Shown here: positions 1-7,731 of the stretch, one piece after another | Position numbering within the stretch: the first letter of the stretch is position 1 | Layout of the letters: each line of letters starts with the position of its first letter | Source of the DNA: Acidobacteriota bacterium | GTDB lineage: Bacteria > Acidobacteriota > Thermoanaerobaculia > Thermoanaerobaculales > Thermoanaerobaculaceae | Assembly: GCA_021782525.1 (NCBI GenBank) | Contig: JAJXUY010000009.1 | Coordinates: 1-21,056, forward strand | DNA length: 21,056 nt | Direction: 5' to 3' | Made by a program: the position numbers and the translations under genes | The notes under the pieces: model-generated | What the model saw: only the letters and a program-made list of their open reading frames with translations | Databases searched by the model: none | Told to the model about the DNA's origin: nothing

Positions 1-1
1 G

Positions 2-229
2 GCCGCCCTCGAGGACGCGGCCGCCGCCGCGGCGGCGCAGATCGCGGCGCTCAAAGACACGCTCGCCGGGTCGCAGCAGGAGACGCGCACGCTCGCGGCC
101 GCGGTCAAGACGGCGGCCGAGCAGCTGCAACACCTGCGCGCCGCGCTGGCGGAGCGCGAGGCGCAGCTGCGACGCGTCCGCGACGAGCTCGAGCAGCTCA
201 AGCGCATCGACCTGCAGCGCGGGCCGTGA
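2..229 (+). CDS. C-terminal fragment of a coiled-coil protein (partial)
   Basis: An open frame runs from the window edge to a TGA at 227-229 and gives 75 residues. The composition is almost entirely Ala, Glu, Gln, Arg and Leu with heptad-like spacing (for example the segment AALAEREAQLRRVRDELEQL), which is the pattern of a long alpha-helical coiled coil. It ends in a short tail, RIDLQRGP. No catalytic motif is visible and the start lies outside the window, so no function can be given. Proteins with such tails include uncharacterised envelope or cytoskeletal coiled-coil proteins, but low-complexity Ala/Glu sequence is a weak guide. It converges on the cysteine synthase gene, with only about 16 bp between the two stop codons and no obvious terminator hairpin. 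Confidence 0.7.
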   Translation, partial: AALEDAAAAAAAQIAALKDTLAGSQQETRTLAAAVKTAAEQLQHLRAALAEREAQLRRVRDELEQLKRIDLQRGP

Positions 230-245
230 CGCTGCCGCCCGTCGT

Positions 246-1223
246 CTACAGGAACCCGCGCTCGCGCATCCACTCGTCGTTGAAGATCGTGCTCAGGTAG
301 CGGGAGGCACCGTCCGGGAAGATCGTGACGATGCGGGCCGGTCGGTCCAGGGTGCGGGCCAGGCTGCGGACGGCCCACAGCGCCGCGCCGCTCGAGCCCC
401 CGCCCATGATCCCCTCGCGGCGTACCAGCTCGCGCGTGGTCAGGAAGGCGTCGCGATCGGTGACGCGGATCATGTCGTCGATCACGGTGAAGTCGGCGGT
501 GCCGATTACGAACTCGTCGCCGAGCCCCTCGATGAGGTACGGCCGCGGCTCGATGCGCTCGCCGGTGCGGAAGTAGTCGTAGAAGATCGAGCCGACGGGG
601 TCCACCGCGACCGCGCGGATCGCCGGGTCGCGCTCCTTGAGGTATCTCGCGGTGCCGCCGATCGTGCCGCCCGTGCCCATGCCGGCGACCAGGACGTCGA
701 TTCGCCCCTCCATCTGCTCCCAGATCTCCGGCCCGGTCGTGGCGTAGTGCGCCTCGTTGTTGTCCCGGTTGTTGTGCTGGTCGGGGAAGTAGCTCCCCGG
801 GGTGGCGGCCGCCAGGCGGGGGGTGATCCGGTTGTAGGAGTCGGGCGAGTCGGGGGGCAGCGTGTGGTCCACCTTGACCACCTCCGCGCCGAGCGCCTCC
901 AGTTGTCGCGCCTTCTCGGGGCTGATGCTGTCGCGCACCACGACCTTGAGGCGGTACCCCTTCTGGGCCGCCACCATCGCCAGCCCGAGCGCCGTGTTGC
1001 CGGACGAGTTCTCGACGATCACGGCGCCGGACTCGATCCGACCCTCGCGCTCGGCCTTCTCGATCATGTAGTGCGCGATGCGGTCCTTGATGCTCCCCAT
1101 CGGGTTGAGGAACTCGAGCTTGGCCCAGACCTCGGCGCGCAGACCCTCGGTGACCCGGTTCAACCGGACCATCGGAGTCCACCCGATCGCTTCGAGGACG
1201 CTGTCGTACCGGCGGATGTCCAG
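246..1223 (-). CDS. PLP-dependent cysteine synthase / cystathionine beta-synthase family enzyme (probable CTG start)
   Basis: This is a fold-type II PLP enzyme that would form cysteine or cystathionine by beta-replacement on an activated serine. Visible motifs are the PLP lysine in GSIKDR (residue 46 from the proposed start), the substrate loop ENSSGNTALG, and the phosphate-binding loop GMGTGGTIGG. The length of 325 residues covers the catalytic domain only; no C-terminal CBS (Bateman) pair is present. The first ATG, at 1172, would remove part of the conserved start: codons upstream in the same frame read LEAIGWTPMVRLN, the family's usual N-terminal motif. No ATG, GTG or TTG lies between this motif and the in-frame stop near 1251. 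A CTG at 1221-1223 sits 9 nt after AAAAGGGAG on the coding strand, so I chose it. The gene lies 92 bp downstream of the DUF362 gene on the same strand and may share its transcript. Cysteine synthase versus CBS cannot be decided here. Confidence 0.9.
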   Translation of the reverse strand: MDIRRYDSVLEAIGWTPMVRLNRVTEGLRAEVWAKLEFLNPMGSIKDRIAHYMIEKAEREGRIESGAVIVENSSGNTALGLAMVAAQKGYRLKVVVRDSISPEKARQLEALGAEVVKVDHTLPPDSPDSYNRITPRLAAATPGSYFPDQHNNRDNNEAHYATTGPEIWEQMEGRIDVLVAGMGTGGTIGGTARYLKERDPAIRAVAVDPVGSIFYDYFRTGERIEPRPYLIEGLGDEFVIGTADFTVIDDMIRVTDRDAFLTTRELVRREGIMGGGSSGAALWAVRSLARTLDRPARIVTIFPDGASRYLSTIFNDEWMRERGFL

Positions 1224-1315
1224 GGGTCGTGGCTCCCTTTTCCGAACCGGTCAATCTTACGCGCGGCCGACCTCCGGCCGAGACCACCGCGGCGGATGCC
1301 GCGACGACCCCGGCG

Positions 1316-2293
1316 TCAGACCGCGATCGTGACCACGTCGATGCGGGACGGGTCCCCGACGCCGAGCCCCATCCTGGTCGCCGTCTCGATGTGACGGGTC
1401 GCCCGGCTCGTGTCGGGGAGGCCGCGTGCCGCCCGCTTCGCCATGATGACCCGGCGGGCGACGACGTCGAGCGCCACCGCGTCGTCGGCGACGTACACCG
1501 CGTTCTCCCGCCACAATCGCCCGCGGTCGGCAGGCCGCGGGCCGCCGTCGCAGCACGCCTCGGTCGCGTCCATCACGATGAGCGGCACGCGGGTGACCGT
1601 GACGAAGTGCCCGTACGCCTCGGCGATGTACGGGTCGCAGTTGCGTTCGTGGGCGCTGCGGTAGTGGTCGTAGCAGCCGAAGGCGACGTTCTTGAGCGCG
1701 AGCGTCACGCCGGAGCTGCCGTGGTCTTTGAGCACCGGCAGGCTGATCGTGGCATCGGTGTGGTCGGCGGCGATCGTGTCGATCGGCGCCGTGCCCTCGC
1801 TCCCGATGAGCCGGCGCGCCGCGTCGTAGCGGCCGCCGGCCTCGACGCTCTCCCCGTGCCGCCCCTGGCCGAACTTGTAGCGCGTCGGCCCGAAGTGGTC
1901 CTTCCACCGATCCCAGACGATGAGGTCGCCGGGCTTCACCCCGGCCGAGATCACGCCGGCGGCGACCGCGTCGGTGAGCTCCGGGGCGGTGTAGATCAGC
2001 GGCCGCCCGAGCAGGTTGATCTTCAGTCCCACCCGCATGCCGGGCTTGACGAAATGACGCCACGCCGCGTCCCGCGTGGCCGCGCGCGCGAGCGCCATCA
2101 CCCCGGCGTCGACCATCGCGGCCACCACCCGCGGGTCGCGGGCATCCCCGACCCACACCTTGTCCGATTCGACACGGATGACGCGCGCCCGCGCGGCCGC
2201 CGCGAACGACCGCGGGACGATCGCCGCGGCCGCCACGCCGCCCGCGAGGCCGGCGAGCAAACCCCGCCTCGTGAGGCCACCGGTCGCGCTCAT
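1316..2293 (-). CDS. Tat-exported DUF362 family protein
   Basis: The 325-residue protein opens with a twin-arginine signal: LTRRGLLAGLAGG (Arg9-Arg10), then an Ala-rich hydrophobic stretch and a likely cleavage region around AAAARA near residue 35. The mature part carries DUF362-type motifs, KPGMRVGLKINLLG (about 84-97) and LPVLKDHGSSGVTLALKN (about 185-202). Cys207, Cys219, Cys247 and Cys248, with His210 and His215, could form a metal site, but no standard ferredoxin CxxCxxC motif is present. The biochemical role of DUF362 proteins is poorly defined; many are linked to redox or Fe-S functions. Its ATG overlaps the TGA of the upstream molybdenum hydroxylase gene as ATGA (2290-2293), implying translational coupling and a shared task. 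Export through Tat suggests the protein folds in the cytoplasm, perhaps with a cofactor, before reaching the periplasm. Confidence 0.85.
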   Translation of the reverse strand: MSATGGLTRRGLLAGLAGGVAAAAIVPRSFAAAARARVIRVESDKVWVGDARDPRVVAAMVDAGVMALARAATRDAAWRHFVKPGMRVGLKINLLGRPLIYTAPELTDAVAAGVISAGVKPGDLIVWDRWKDHFGPTRYKFGQGRHGESVEAGGRYDAARRLIGSEGTAPIDTIAADHTDATISLPVLKDHGSSGVTLALKNVAFGCYDHYRSAHERNCDPYIAEAYGHFVTVTRVPLIVMDATEACCDGGPRPADRGRLWRENAVYVADDAVALDVVARRVIMAKRAARGLPDTSRATRHIETATRMGLGVGDPSRIDVVTIAV

Positions 2294-4962
2294 CGCGCGT
2301 CTTCCCTTCCCGAATCGCCCGTGCGGCGGGCCGCGCGCCGGCGCGGCGACGCCGGGGCGTCGGTCATCGGCAGCGCGGTGCGGCGGACGCCGTCGAACGC
2401 GGCCAGCGCCCCGGCCACCGCCGCGGCCGTGGGCACGAGCCCGATCTCCCCGATCCCCTTGGCGCCGTAGCCGCCGACCGGGTCCGGCACCTCGAGCAGG
2501 ATCACCTCGACCTCGGGGGTGTCGGCGGCCTTGAGGATGCCGAGGTCGCGCATCCGCGTCGAGTCCGGGCGCCCCGCGGTGCAGGGCAGCTCCTCGGACA
2601 GGGCATAGCCGAGGCCCATGTGCACCGCGCCCTCGATCTGCTGCGAACAGGCGAGCGGGTTGATCGCCCGGCCGACGTCGTGCGCCGCGACCACCTTCGC
2701 GATGCGTCCGCCCCCGTCCAGCAACACGACCTGCGTGGCGTAGCCGAACGTCATGTGCGTGACCGGGTTGTCGACGTTCGTGCCGGGCTTGACCGTGATG
2801 TCGCAGACGTACTCGCCGCGGTACTCGCGCCCGGCGAGGGACGCGAGCGGCGCGCTTGCGAGGTCGGCCGCGAGCCGTCGTCCGGCGCGCTGCGCCGCCA
2901 TCGTCGCCAGCGCGGTCGCGCGCGAGGCGGTGGTCATCCCGCACTCGACGTCGGGCTCGCTGCGGGTCGCGACCGTCATCGCTTCCGGTGCGACCCCGGT
3001 TTCCTCGTGCACCACCTGGCGCAGGATCGTGAACAGCCCCTGCCCCATCTCGGTGAAGCCGGTGAGCACCTCGAGCCGCCCGCCGGGCGCGACGCGGATC
3101 AGCACGCGACCGATGTCGGCGAGCCCGTTGCCGATGCCGGTGTTCTTGATCCCGCACGCGATCCCGGCGCGGGCCGCGTTCGCCTTGTACACGTCGCGCA
3201 CCGCCTCGAGGGTGGCCCTGATGCCGCACGCCTCGGTCATGATCTGCCCGGTGGCGAAGCGGTCGCCGGGGCCGAGGACGTTGCGCTCGCGGATGTCGTA
3301 GCCGTCGAGCCCGACCTCCCGTGCGAGTAGGTCGAGGCAGCCCTCGATCGCGAACGCGGTCTGACACACCCCGAAACCGCGCATCGCGCCGGAGGGCGGG
3401 TTGTTGGTGTAGACGGTCCTCGCCTCGACGTTTACGACGGGGACGCGGTAGGGGCCGCACGAGTGTCCGGCCGCGCGCTCGAGCACCTTGGCACCCACCG
3501 AGGCGTACGCGCCGGTGTCGCCGACGATGCGGACGCGCGCCGCGGTCAGCCGCCCGTCGTCGTCGCAGCCGACGGTGTACTCCATCGTGAGCGGGTGGCG
3601 TTTCGGGTGCAGCAGGATCGACTGCTCGCGGGTGAGGACGACCCGCACCGGAGCGCCGAGCAGGAACGCGGCGAGCGCCGTCTGCGCCTGGACGGAGAGG
3701 TCCTCCTTGCCACCGAACGCGCCGCCGTTGGCGACGAGTTCGACCGTGACCCGCTCGCGGGCGACGCCGAGCACCGCCGCGATCTGCAGCTGGTCGTCGT
3801 GCACGCCCTGGCCCTGCGAGTACACGCGCAGCCCTTTCCCCTCGGGCACCGCGAGGCACGCCTCCGGCTCCATGAACGCGTGCTCGATCCGCTGCGTGGT
3901 GAACGTCCGGCGCACGACGTGCGCCGAGGCCTCAAGAGCCGCCTCGACGTCGCCACGAGCGAACGCCGTCACCTCGAGCAGGTTTCCGCCGGGGTGGATG
4001 GCGGGGGCGCCCGGCGCCAGCGCCGCCCCCGGCGAGGTCACCGGCTCCAGCGCCTCGACCTCGACGCAGACCGCCTCCGCCGCCCGGCGCGCGTGGAACT
4101 GCGTGTCCGCGACCACGAGCGCGAGCACGTCGCCGACGCAGCGCGTCGTCTCCCCCACCGCCACGAACACCGGCCAGTCCTTGACGATCAGGCCGACGAA
4201 CCGCTCGCCGGGCACGTCGGCTGCGGTGAGCACTCGGGCGACGCCGGCCATGGCGAGCGCCGGGCCGGGGTCGATCGCCAGCACGCGGGCGCGCGGGTAT
4301 GCCGCGAGCACCACCGCGCCGTGCCGCATCCCCGGCACGCGCATATCGGCGACGTACGGCTTCGCGCCGACGGCGTACTCGAGCCCGCGGTAGCGCGGCT
4401 CGGCCGACCCGACGCCGCGTCCGCCGCCATCGGCGCGGCGTTGCCCCTTGCCGAAGTGCTCGTGCCGGCGCGGCTCGGAGCTCGCGAACGCGCCGCCGGC
4501 TTCCCACGCCTCGCCCGCCGTGCGGATCGCGTCGAAGATGCGCTGATACCCGGTGCAGCGGCAGATGTGCCCGGCGAGCGCGTGACCGACCGCGTCGCGG
4601 TCGCCGGTCTTGCCGCGCTCGAGCAACGACGACGCCCGCACCATGATCCCGGGGGTGCAGTAGCCGCACTGCACCGCGCCCTCCTGCACGAACGCGCGCG
4701 CCAGCAAGGCGCGCTCGGCCTCGGGGATCCCCTCCAGCGTCACCACCGCGCGGCCCGCGACCTCGGTCGGTTTCTTCAGGCAGGCCAGCGCCGGCCGCCC
4801 GTCCACGAGCACCGTGCAGCAGCCGCACACGCCCTGCGGTGCGCAGCCGTCTTTCGCCGAGGTCACGCCGCACTCCTCGCGCAGCACCTCGAGCAGGTGC
4901 ATCCCTTCCTCGTACGGCACGCTGGTCTGGCGGCCGTTGAGGGTGAAGGTAACCGTCGGCAT
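2290..4962 (-). CDS. Molybdenum hydroxylase (xanthine dehydrogenase/aldehyde oxidoreductase family) with fused [2Fe-2S] domain
   Basis: The 890-residue protein has two parts. Residues 1-155 are the [2Fe-2S] module: plant-type cluster cysteines at 40, 46, 49 and 61, and a second cluster at 99, 102, 134 and 136 (QCGYCTPG ... CRC). After a linker, residues about 188-870 form the molybdopterin-binding domain, with GGAFGGKED (413-421), the Arg of AMRGFG (528), EMGQG (638-642) and the catalytic glutamate in GAKGIGEIG (Glu839). There is no FAD domain and no FAD-subunit gene nearby, so the layout resembles Desulfovibrio Mop aldehyde oxidoreductase or the group annotated as selenium-dependent xanthine dehydrogenase. 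The substrate cannot be told from sequence; purine, N-heterocycle or aldehyde hydroxylation are all possible. There is no signal peptide. The ATG at 4962 follows GAGAGGA by 5 nt. It heads the probable operon with the DUF362 and cysteine synthase genes. The first cluster has spacing C-x5-C-x2-C instead of the usual C-x4-C-x2-C. Confidence 0.92.
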   Translation of the reverse strand: MPTVTFTLNGRQTSVPYEEGMHLLEVLREECGVTSAKDGCAPQGVCGCCTVLVDGRPALACLKKPTEVAGRAVVTLEGIPEAERALLARAFVQEGAVQCGYCTPGIMVRASSLLERGKTGDRDAVGHALAGHICRCTGYQRIFDAIRTAGEAWEAGGAFASSEPRRHEHFGKGQRRADGGGRGVGSAEPRYRGLEYAVGAKPYVADMRVPGMRHGAVVLAAYPRARVLAIDPGPALAMAGVARVLTAADVPGERFVGLIVKDWPVFVAVGETTRCVGDVLALVVADTQFHARRAAEAVCVEVEALEPVTSPGAALAPGAPAIHPGGNLLEVTAFARGDVEAALEASAHVVRRTFTTQRIEHAFMEPEACLAVPEGKGLRVYSQGQGVHDDQLQIAAVLGVARERVTVELVANGGAFGGKEDLSVQAQTALAAFLLGAPVRVVLTREQSILLHPKRHPLTMEYTVGCDDDGRLTAARVRIVGDTGAYASVGAKVLERAAGHSCGPYRVPVVNVEARTVYTNNPPSGAMRGFGVCQTAFAIEGCLDLLAREVGLDGYDIRERNVLGPGDRFATGQIMTEACGIRATLEAVRDVYKANAARAGIACGIKNTGIGNGLADIGRVLIRVAPGGRLEVLTGFTEMGQGLFTILRQVVHEETGVAPEAMTVATRSEPDVECGMTTASRATALATMAAQRAGRRLAADLASAPLASLAGREYRGEYVCDITVKPGTNVDNPVTHMTFGYATQVVLLDGGGRIAKVVAAHDVGRAINPLACSQQIEGAVHMGLGYALSEELPCTAGRPDSTRMRDLGILKAADTPEVEVILLEVPDPVGGYGAKGIGEIGLVPTAAAVAGALAAFDGVRRTALPMTDAPASPRRRAARRTGDSGREDAR

Positions 4963-5065
4963 TCGCGTCCTCTCGCGTCGCGCCGCGAACGTACAGCGCT
5001 CGAGCCCGCCACCGGCATTCTAGCGCCCGCACCGCCGGCCCCGGCCGCACGACGACGCCGGCCGC
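4963..5065. promoter_or_regulatory. Divergent intergenic region between the molybdenum hydroxylase and beta-barrel genes
   Basis: These 103 bp separate two genes transcribed away from each other, so promoters for both should lie here. On the minus strand a TAGAAT hexamer (5017-5022 on the plus strand reads attcta) resembles a sigma-70 -10 box for the hydroxylase operon, but no good -35 box is visible at the right distance. No clear operator, riboswitch or hairpin was seen. Only the location is well supported; the individual box is a guess. Confidence 0.3.
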
Positions 5066-5947
5066 GTGCTCTATCCTTTCTGCGAGGGAGATCGAATCGC
5101 CATCGACCCGCGGCGCCGCCATCGCTGTGGATGCGCTCTCGCGTTCGCGCGCGTCCTCCTCGCCTCGACCGCGCTCGCGCAAGAGCCACCGATCGCGGTC
5201 AACCCCAACCGCCCGACGTTCGCCACTCCGGCGCGCACCACCCAGTTCGGCGTCGCCGAGCTCGAGTTCGGCGTGCAGCAGTCGTACCTTCATCAGGGGC
5301 GCACGGCGCTCAGCTCGCCGACGCTGCTCAAGCTCGGCGTCGCGACCGACTTCGAGTTTCGCATCTCGACCAACGGCTTTCTCGACCTCGGCGCTCCGGG
5401 AGCGGCGGCGGTGACCGGCGCGGCCGACTTCGCGCTCGGCGCGCAGTGGTGCTTCGCGCGGCGGGCGCTCGCCGGCGCGGACTGGGCCGTGCAGGCGACG
5501 CACAAGTTCGCCACCGCGTCGTCGCGCCGCGGCCTCGGCAGCGGCGCCGCCGACACCACGCTCGGCCTCTTCGCCAGCCGCGACTTCGGGCCGAACCACG
5601 TCGACGTCAACGCGCTGTACAGCTGGCTCGGCGTCCCCGCCACGGCCGGCGGCGGCCACGCCGGCCAGCCGGCCGGTACGGTCTCGGTCAGCCATGAGCT
5701 CAGCGACAACTGGTCGTTCGGCGGCGAGCTGTACGCGATCGGCGGCACGCCGCACAACGAGCGGGTGGTGTCCAACCTCTGGTACGTCGCGTACCAGCCG
5801 TTTGGCCGCCTCGTGCTCGACACCGGCGTCGACGTCGGACTCACCCGCGGCGCCGAGCGCGTCTCGCTGTTCGCGGGCCTCACCTGGGGGATCGGGCGCT
5901 TCCTCCGCCCGCACTCGCTCAGCCGAACTCGACCGAGCGCCTGGTGA
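5066..5947 (+). CDS. Predicted outer-membrane beta-barrel protein (phenol-degradation MetA-like / transporter-like)
   Basis: A secretion signal is suggested by a basic stretch (DPRRRHRCG) followed by hydrophobic CALAFARVLLASTALAQE, with cleavage probably after ALA. The mature part alternates polar and hydrophobic residues in short strands separated by Gly/Asn/Asp turns (for example TQFGVAELEFGVQQ, VSVSHELSDNWSFGGELYAIG, LVLDTGVDVGLTRGAERVSLFAGLTWG). This is typical of a small outer-membrane barrel resembling the MetA_phenol-degradation group; such proteins are of unknown or transport function. The start is uncertain. The GTG at 5066 has no ribosome-binding site upstream, whereas a good GAGGGAG (5083-5089) lies inside the frame, followed only by ATC codons, so initiation may be non-standard or the frame may begin elsewhere. 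The 3' end overlaps the convergent dioxygenase gene by 29 bp. Confidence 0.72.
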   Translation: MLYPFCEGDRIAIDPRRRHRCGCALAFARVLLASTALAQEPPIAVNPNRPTFATPARTTQFGVAELEFGVQQSYLHQGRTALSSPTLLKLGVATDFEFRISTNGFLDLGAPGAAAVTGAADFALGAQWCFARRALAGADWAVQATHKFATASSRRGLGSGAADTTLGLFASRDFGPNHVDVNALYSWLGVPATAGGGHAGQPAGTVSVSHELSDNWSFGGELYAIGGTPHNERVVSNLWYVAYQPFGRLVLDTGVDVGLTRGAERVSLFAGLTWGIGRFLRPHSLSRTRPSAW

Positions 5948-6725
5948 GCGAGCCGCCCCAGAAGCCGGTGATCGGGAAGCTGACCGGGCCCGAGGCGCCG
6001 CCCGCGGCTCCGAGCGCCACGGCGAGCGGCACGAAGTGCTCGCGCGTCGGCAGCGCCAGCTCCACCGCCGGGGCGCGCCGCTCGTAGTCGAGGATCGCGT
6101 CCACGTCCCGCCGGGCGATCGCCTCGGCCACCCACGCGTCGAACTCCGCCGCCCATGCCGGCGTGACCGGGTCACGCCGCCGGTCCCAGGCGCGCAGGTT
6201 GTGGGTGAGGAATCCGCTGCCGACCACGAGCACCCCCTCGCGGCGCAACGGCTCGAGCGAGCGCCCGAGCGCAAACAGCACCGGCGCCGCGAGCGTCGGC
6301 AGCGAGAGCTGTAGCACCGGCACGTCGGCGTCCGGGTACATCGCCACGAGCGGCACATAGGCGCCGTGGTCGAGCCCCCTGGCCGGCTCCTCGGCGACCG
6401 GTTGCGACAGCGAGAGGAGGTCCCGCACCCGCCGCGCCAGCTCGGGCGCGCCCGGGGCTGGGTAGGTCACGGTGTAGCAGCGCTGCGGGAACCCCCAGAA
6501 GTCGTAGACCAGCGGCACGGGGCGGACGGCACCCAGTGTGACCGGCCGCTGCTCCCAGTGCGCCGAGACCATCAGGACCGACCGCGGTCGCGGCAGGACG
6601 TCCGCCCAGCGGCGCAGCTCCCCGACCCACGCCTCGTCGTCGAGCAGCAGCGGCGAGCCGTGCGCCAGGAAGATCACCGGCATCGCCCCGGCCGCTTCCG
6701 GCCTCGTCTCGCTCGCTTCGCTCAT
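5919..6725 (-). CDS. Class III extradiol ring-cleavage dioxygenase, DODA (YgiD) family
   Basis: The 268-residue protein matches the DODA family, in which a metal (Zn or Fe) bound by histidines opens catechol-type rings such as 4,5-DOPA. Candidate metal or catalytic histidines lie in the family's usual places: His22 (LAHGSP), His56 (MVSAHWEQ), His120 (LDHGAYVPL), His175 (GFLTHNLR) and His230 (REHFVPL). The spacing closely follows E. coli YgiD. No signal peptide is visible, so it is likely cytoplasmic. I chose the ATG at 6725, preceded by GAGGAGCGAGGGG; an in-frame start 32 codons upstream gives a poorly conserved Arg-rich leader. The natural substrate is unknown. The gene is divergent from the exporter operon and convergent with the beta-barrel gene, so it does not look like part of the glycan locus. 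Confidence 0.9.
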   Translation of the reverse strand: MSEASETRPEAAGAMPVIFLAHGSPLLLDDEAWVGELRRWADVLPRPRSVLMVSAHWEQRPVTLGAVRPVPLVYDFWGFPQRCYTVTYPAPGAPELARRVRDLLSLSQPVAEEPARGLDHGAYVPLVAMYPDADVPVLQLSLPTLAAPVLFALGRSLEPLRREGVLVVGSGFLTHNLRAWDRRRDPVTPAWAAEFDAWVAEAIARRDVDAILDYERRAPAVELALPTREHFVPLAVALGAAGGASGPVSFPITGFWGGSLTRRSVEFG

Positions 6726-6840
6726 GGCCCCTCGCTCCTCACGCTGACACCAACCGCCGGCGTCACGGATTTCATCCGGTCGCTCGCCGCCCGCGAAGCG
6801 CCGGCAGGTGCGCGCGGGCACGATAGGACATAATGAGCCG

Positions 6841-7701
6841 ATGAGCTTGGCACCGGCCGCAGACGCTCCCGCGCTCGTGATCGAACCCCGCCCGGGGTGG
6901 CGGGCGTTCGACCTCGCGGAGTTGTGGGCGTACCGCGAGCTCCTCTACTTCCTGGTGTGGCGCGACATCAAGGTGCGCTACAAGCAGACGGTGCTCGGCG
7001 CGGCGTGGGCGATCCTGCAGCCGCTCGCGACCGCGGCTGTCTTCACCCTCTTCTTCGGGCGGCTCGCCCATATCGCCTCGGACGGCCTCCCCTACCCGAT
7101 CTTTTCGTACGCCGGCCTGCTGGTGTGGACGTTCTTCGCGCAGGGGCTCACCCAGTCGTCGGCGAGCGTCGTCGGCTCGGCCAACCTGATCACCAAGGTG
7201 TACTTCCCCCGCCTCGTGATCCCGCTCGCGGCGGTGGTCGCCGGCCTGCTCGACCTCGCCGTCGCGTCCCCGCTGCTCCTCGTCATGATGGCGTACTACA
7301 AGGTCTGGCCCGGCGTCGCGGTCGTCGGCCTGCCGCTCGTGCTCCTCCTCGCCCTGCTCACCGCCGTCGGGGTCGGGCTCTGGCTCGCCGCGCTCAACGT
7401 CGAGTACCGGGACGTGCGCTTCGTCGTCCCGTTCCTCGTCCAGCTCTGGCTGTTCGTGACCCCGGTGATCTACCCGGCCAGCGTCGTCGCGCCGCACCTC
7501 GAGAGGTTCGGCGTGCCGGGCTGGGTTCTCGGCCTCAACCCGATGGCCGGAGTGGTGGAGGGGTTCCGCTGGGCGATGCTCGGTCACGGCGCCGCGCCGG
7601 TCCACCTGATCGCGGCCAGCGCCGCCGTCGCGCTCGTCCTGTGCGTGACGGGCGCGCTCTATTTTCGCAGCGTGGAGCGGGAGTTCGCCGATGTGGTGTG
7701 A
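6841..7701 (+). CDS. wzm: ABC-2 type polysaccharide export permease (Wzm/TagG-like)
   Basis: This 286-residue inner-membrane protein would form the channel that moves a finished or growing lipid-linked glycan across the inner membrane. Family features are the N-terminal interfacial segment RELLYFLVWRDIKVRYKQ, the conserved TVLGAAWAILQP, and about six hydrophobic helices spread over the chain, with WLFVTPVIYP and LNPMAGVVEGFRWAML near the C-terminus. The ATG at 6841 lies 12 nt after TAGGA. An ATG at 6831 is followed almost at once by TGA, and an in-frame GTG further upstream at 6808 adds 11 poorly conserved residues. It is the first gene of an operon with the ATPase, whose start is 30 bp downstream. 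GC-rich codons match the flanking genome, unlike the genes that follow. The symbol is given by family analogy. Confidence 0.9.
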   Translation: MSLAPAADAPALVIEPRPGWRAFDLAELWAYRELLYFLVWRDIKVRYKQTVLGAAWAILQPLATAAVFTLFFGRLAHIASDGLPYPIFSYAGLLVWTFFAQGLTQSSASVVGSANLITKVYFPRLVIPLAAVVAGLLDLAVASPLLLVMMAYYKVWPGVAVVGLPLVLLLALLTAVGVGLWLAALNVEYRDVRFVVPFLVQLWLFVTPVIYPASVVAPHLERFGVPGWVLGLNPMAGVVEGFRWAMLGHGAAPVHLIAASAAVALVLCVTGALYFRSVEREFADVV

Positions 7702-7731
7702 GCCGGCCGCGTCCTGCTCCGGGGCGCCGCG

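Noticed and set aside
1316..3859. Very long minus-strand open frame of about 847 codons reaching across the hydroxylase gene
   Set aside because: Only its last 325 codons are a real gene (the DUF362 protein). The upstream part is Arg/Gly/Ala-rich and lies out of frame inside the well-supported hydroxylase gene.
3463..5697. Plus-strand open frame of 744 codons antisense to the hydroxylase
   Set aside because: Arg/His/Ala-rich low-complexity translation with no motif, caused by the lack of stops in GC-rich antisense DNA.
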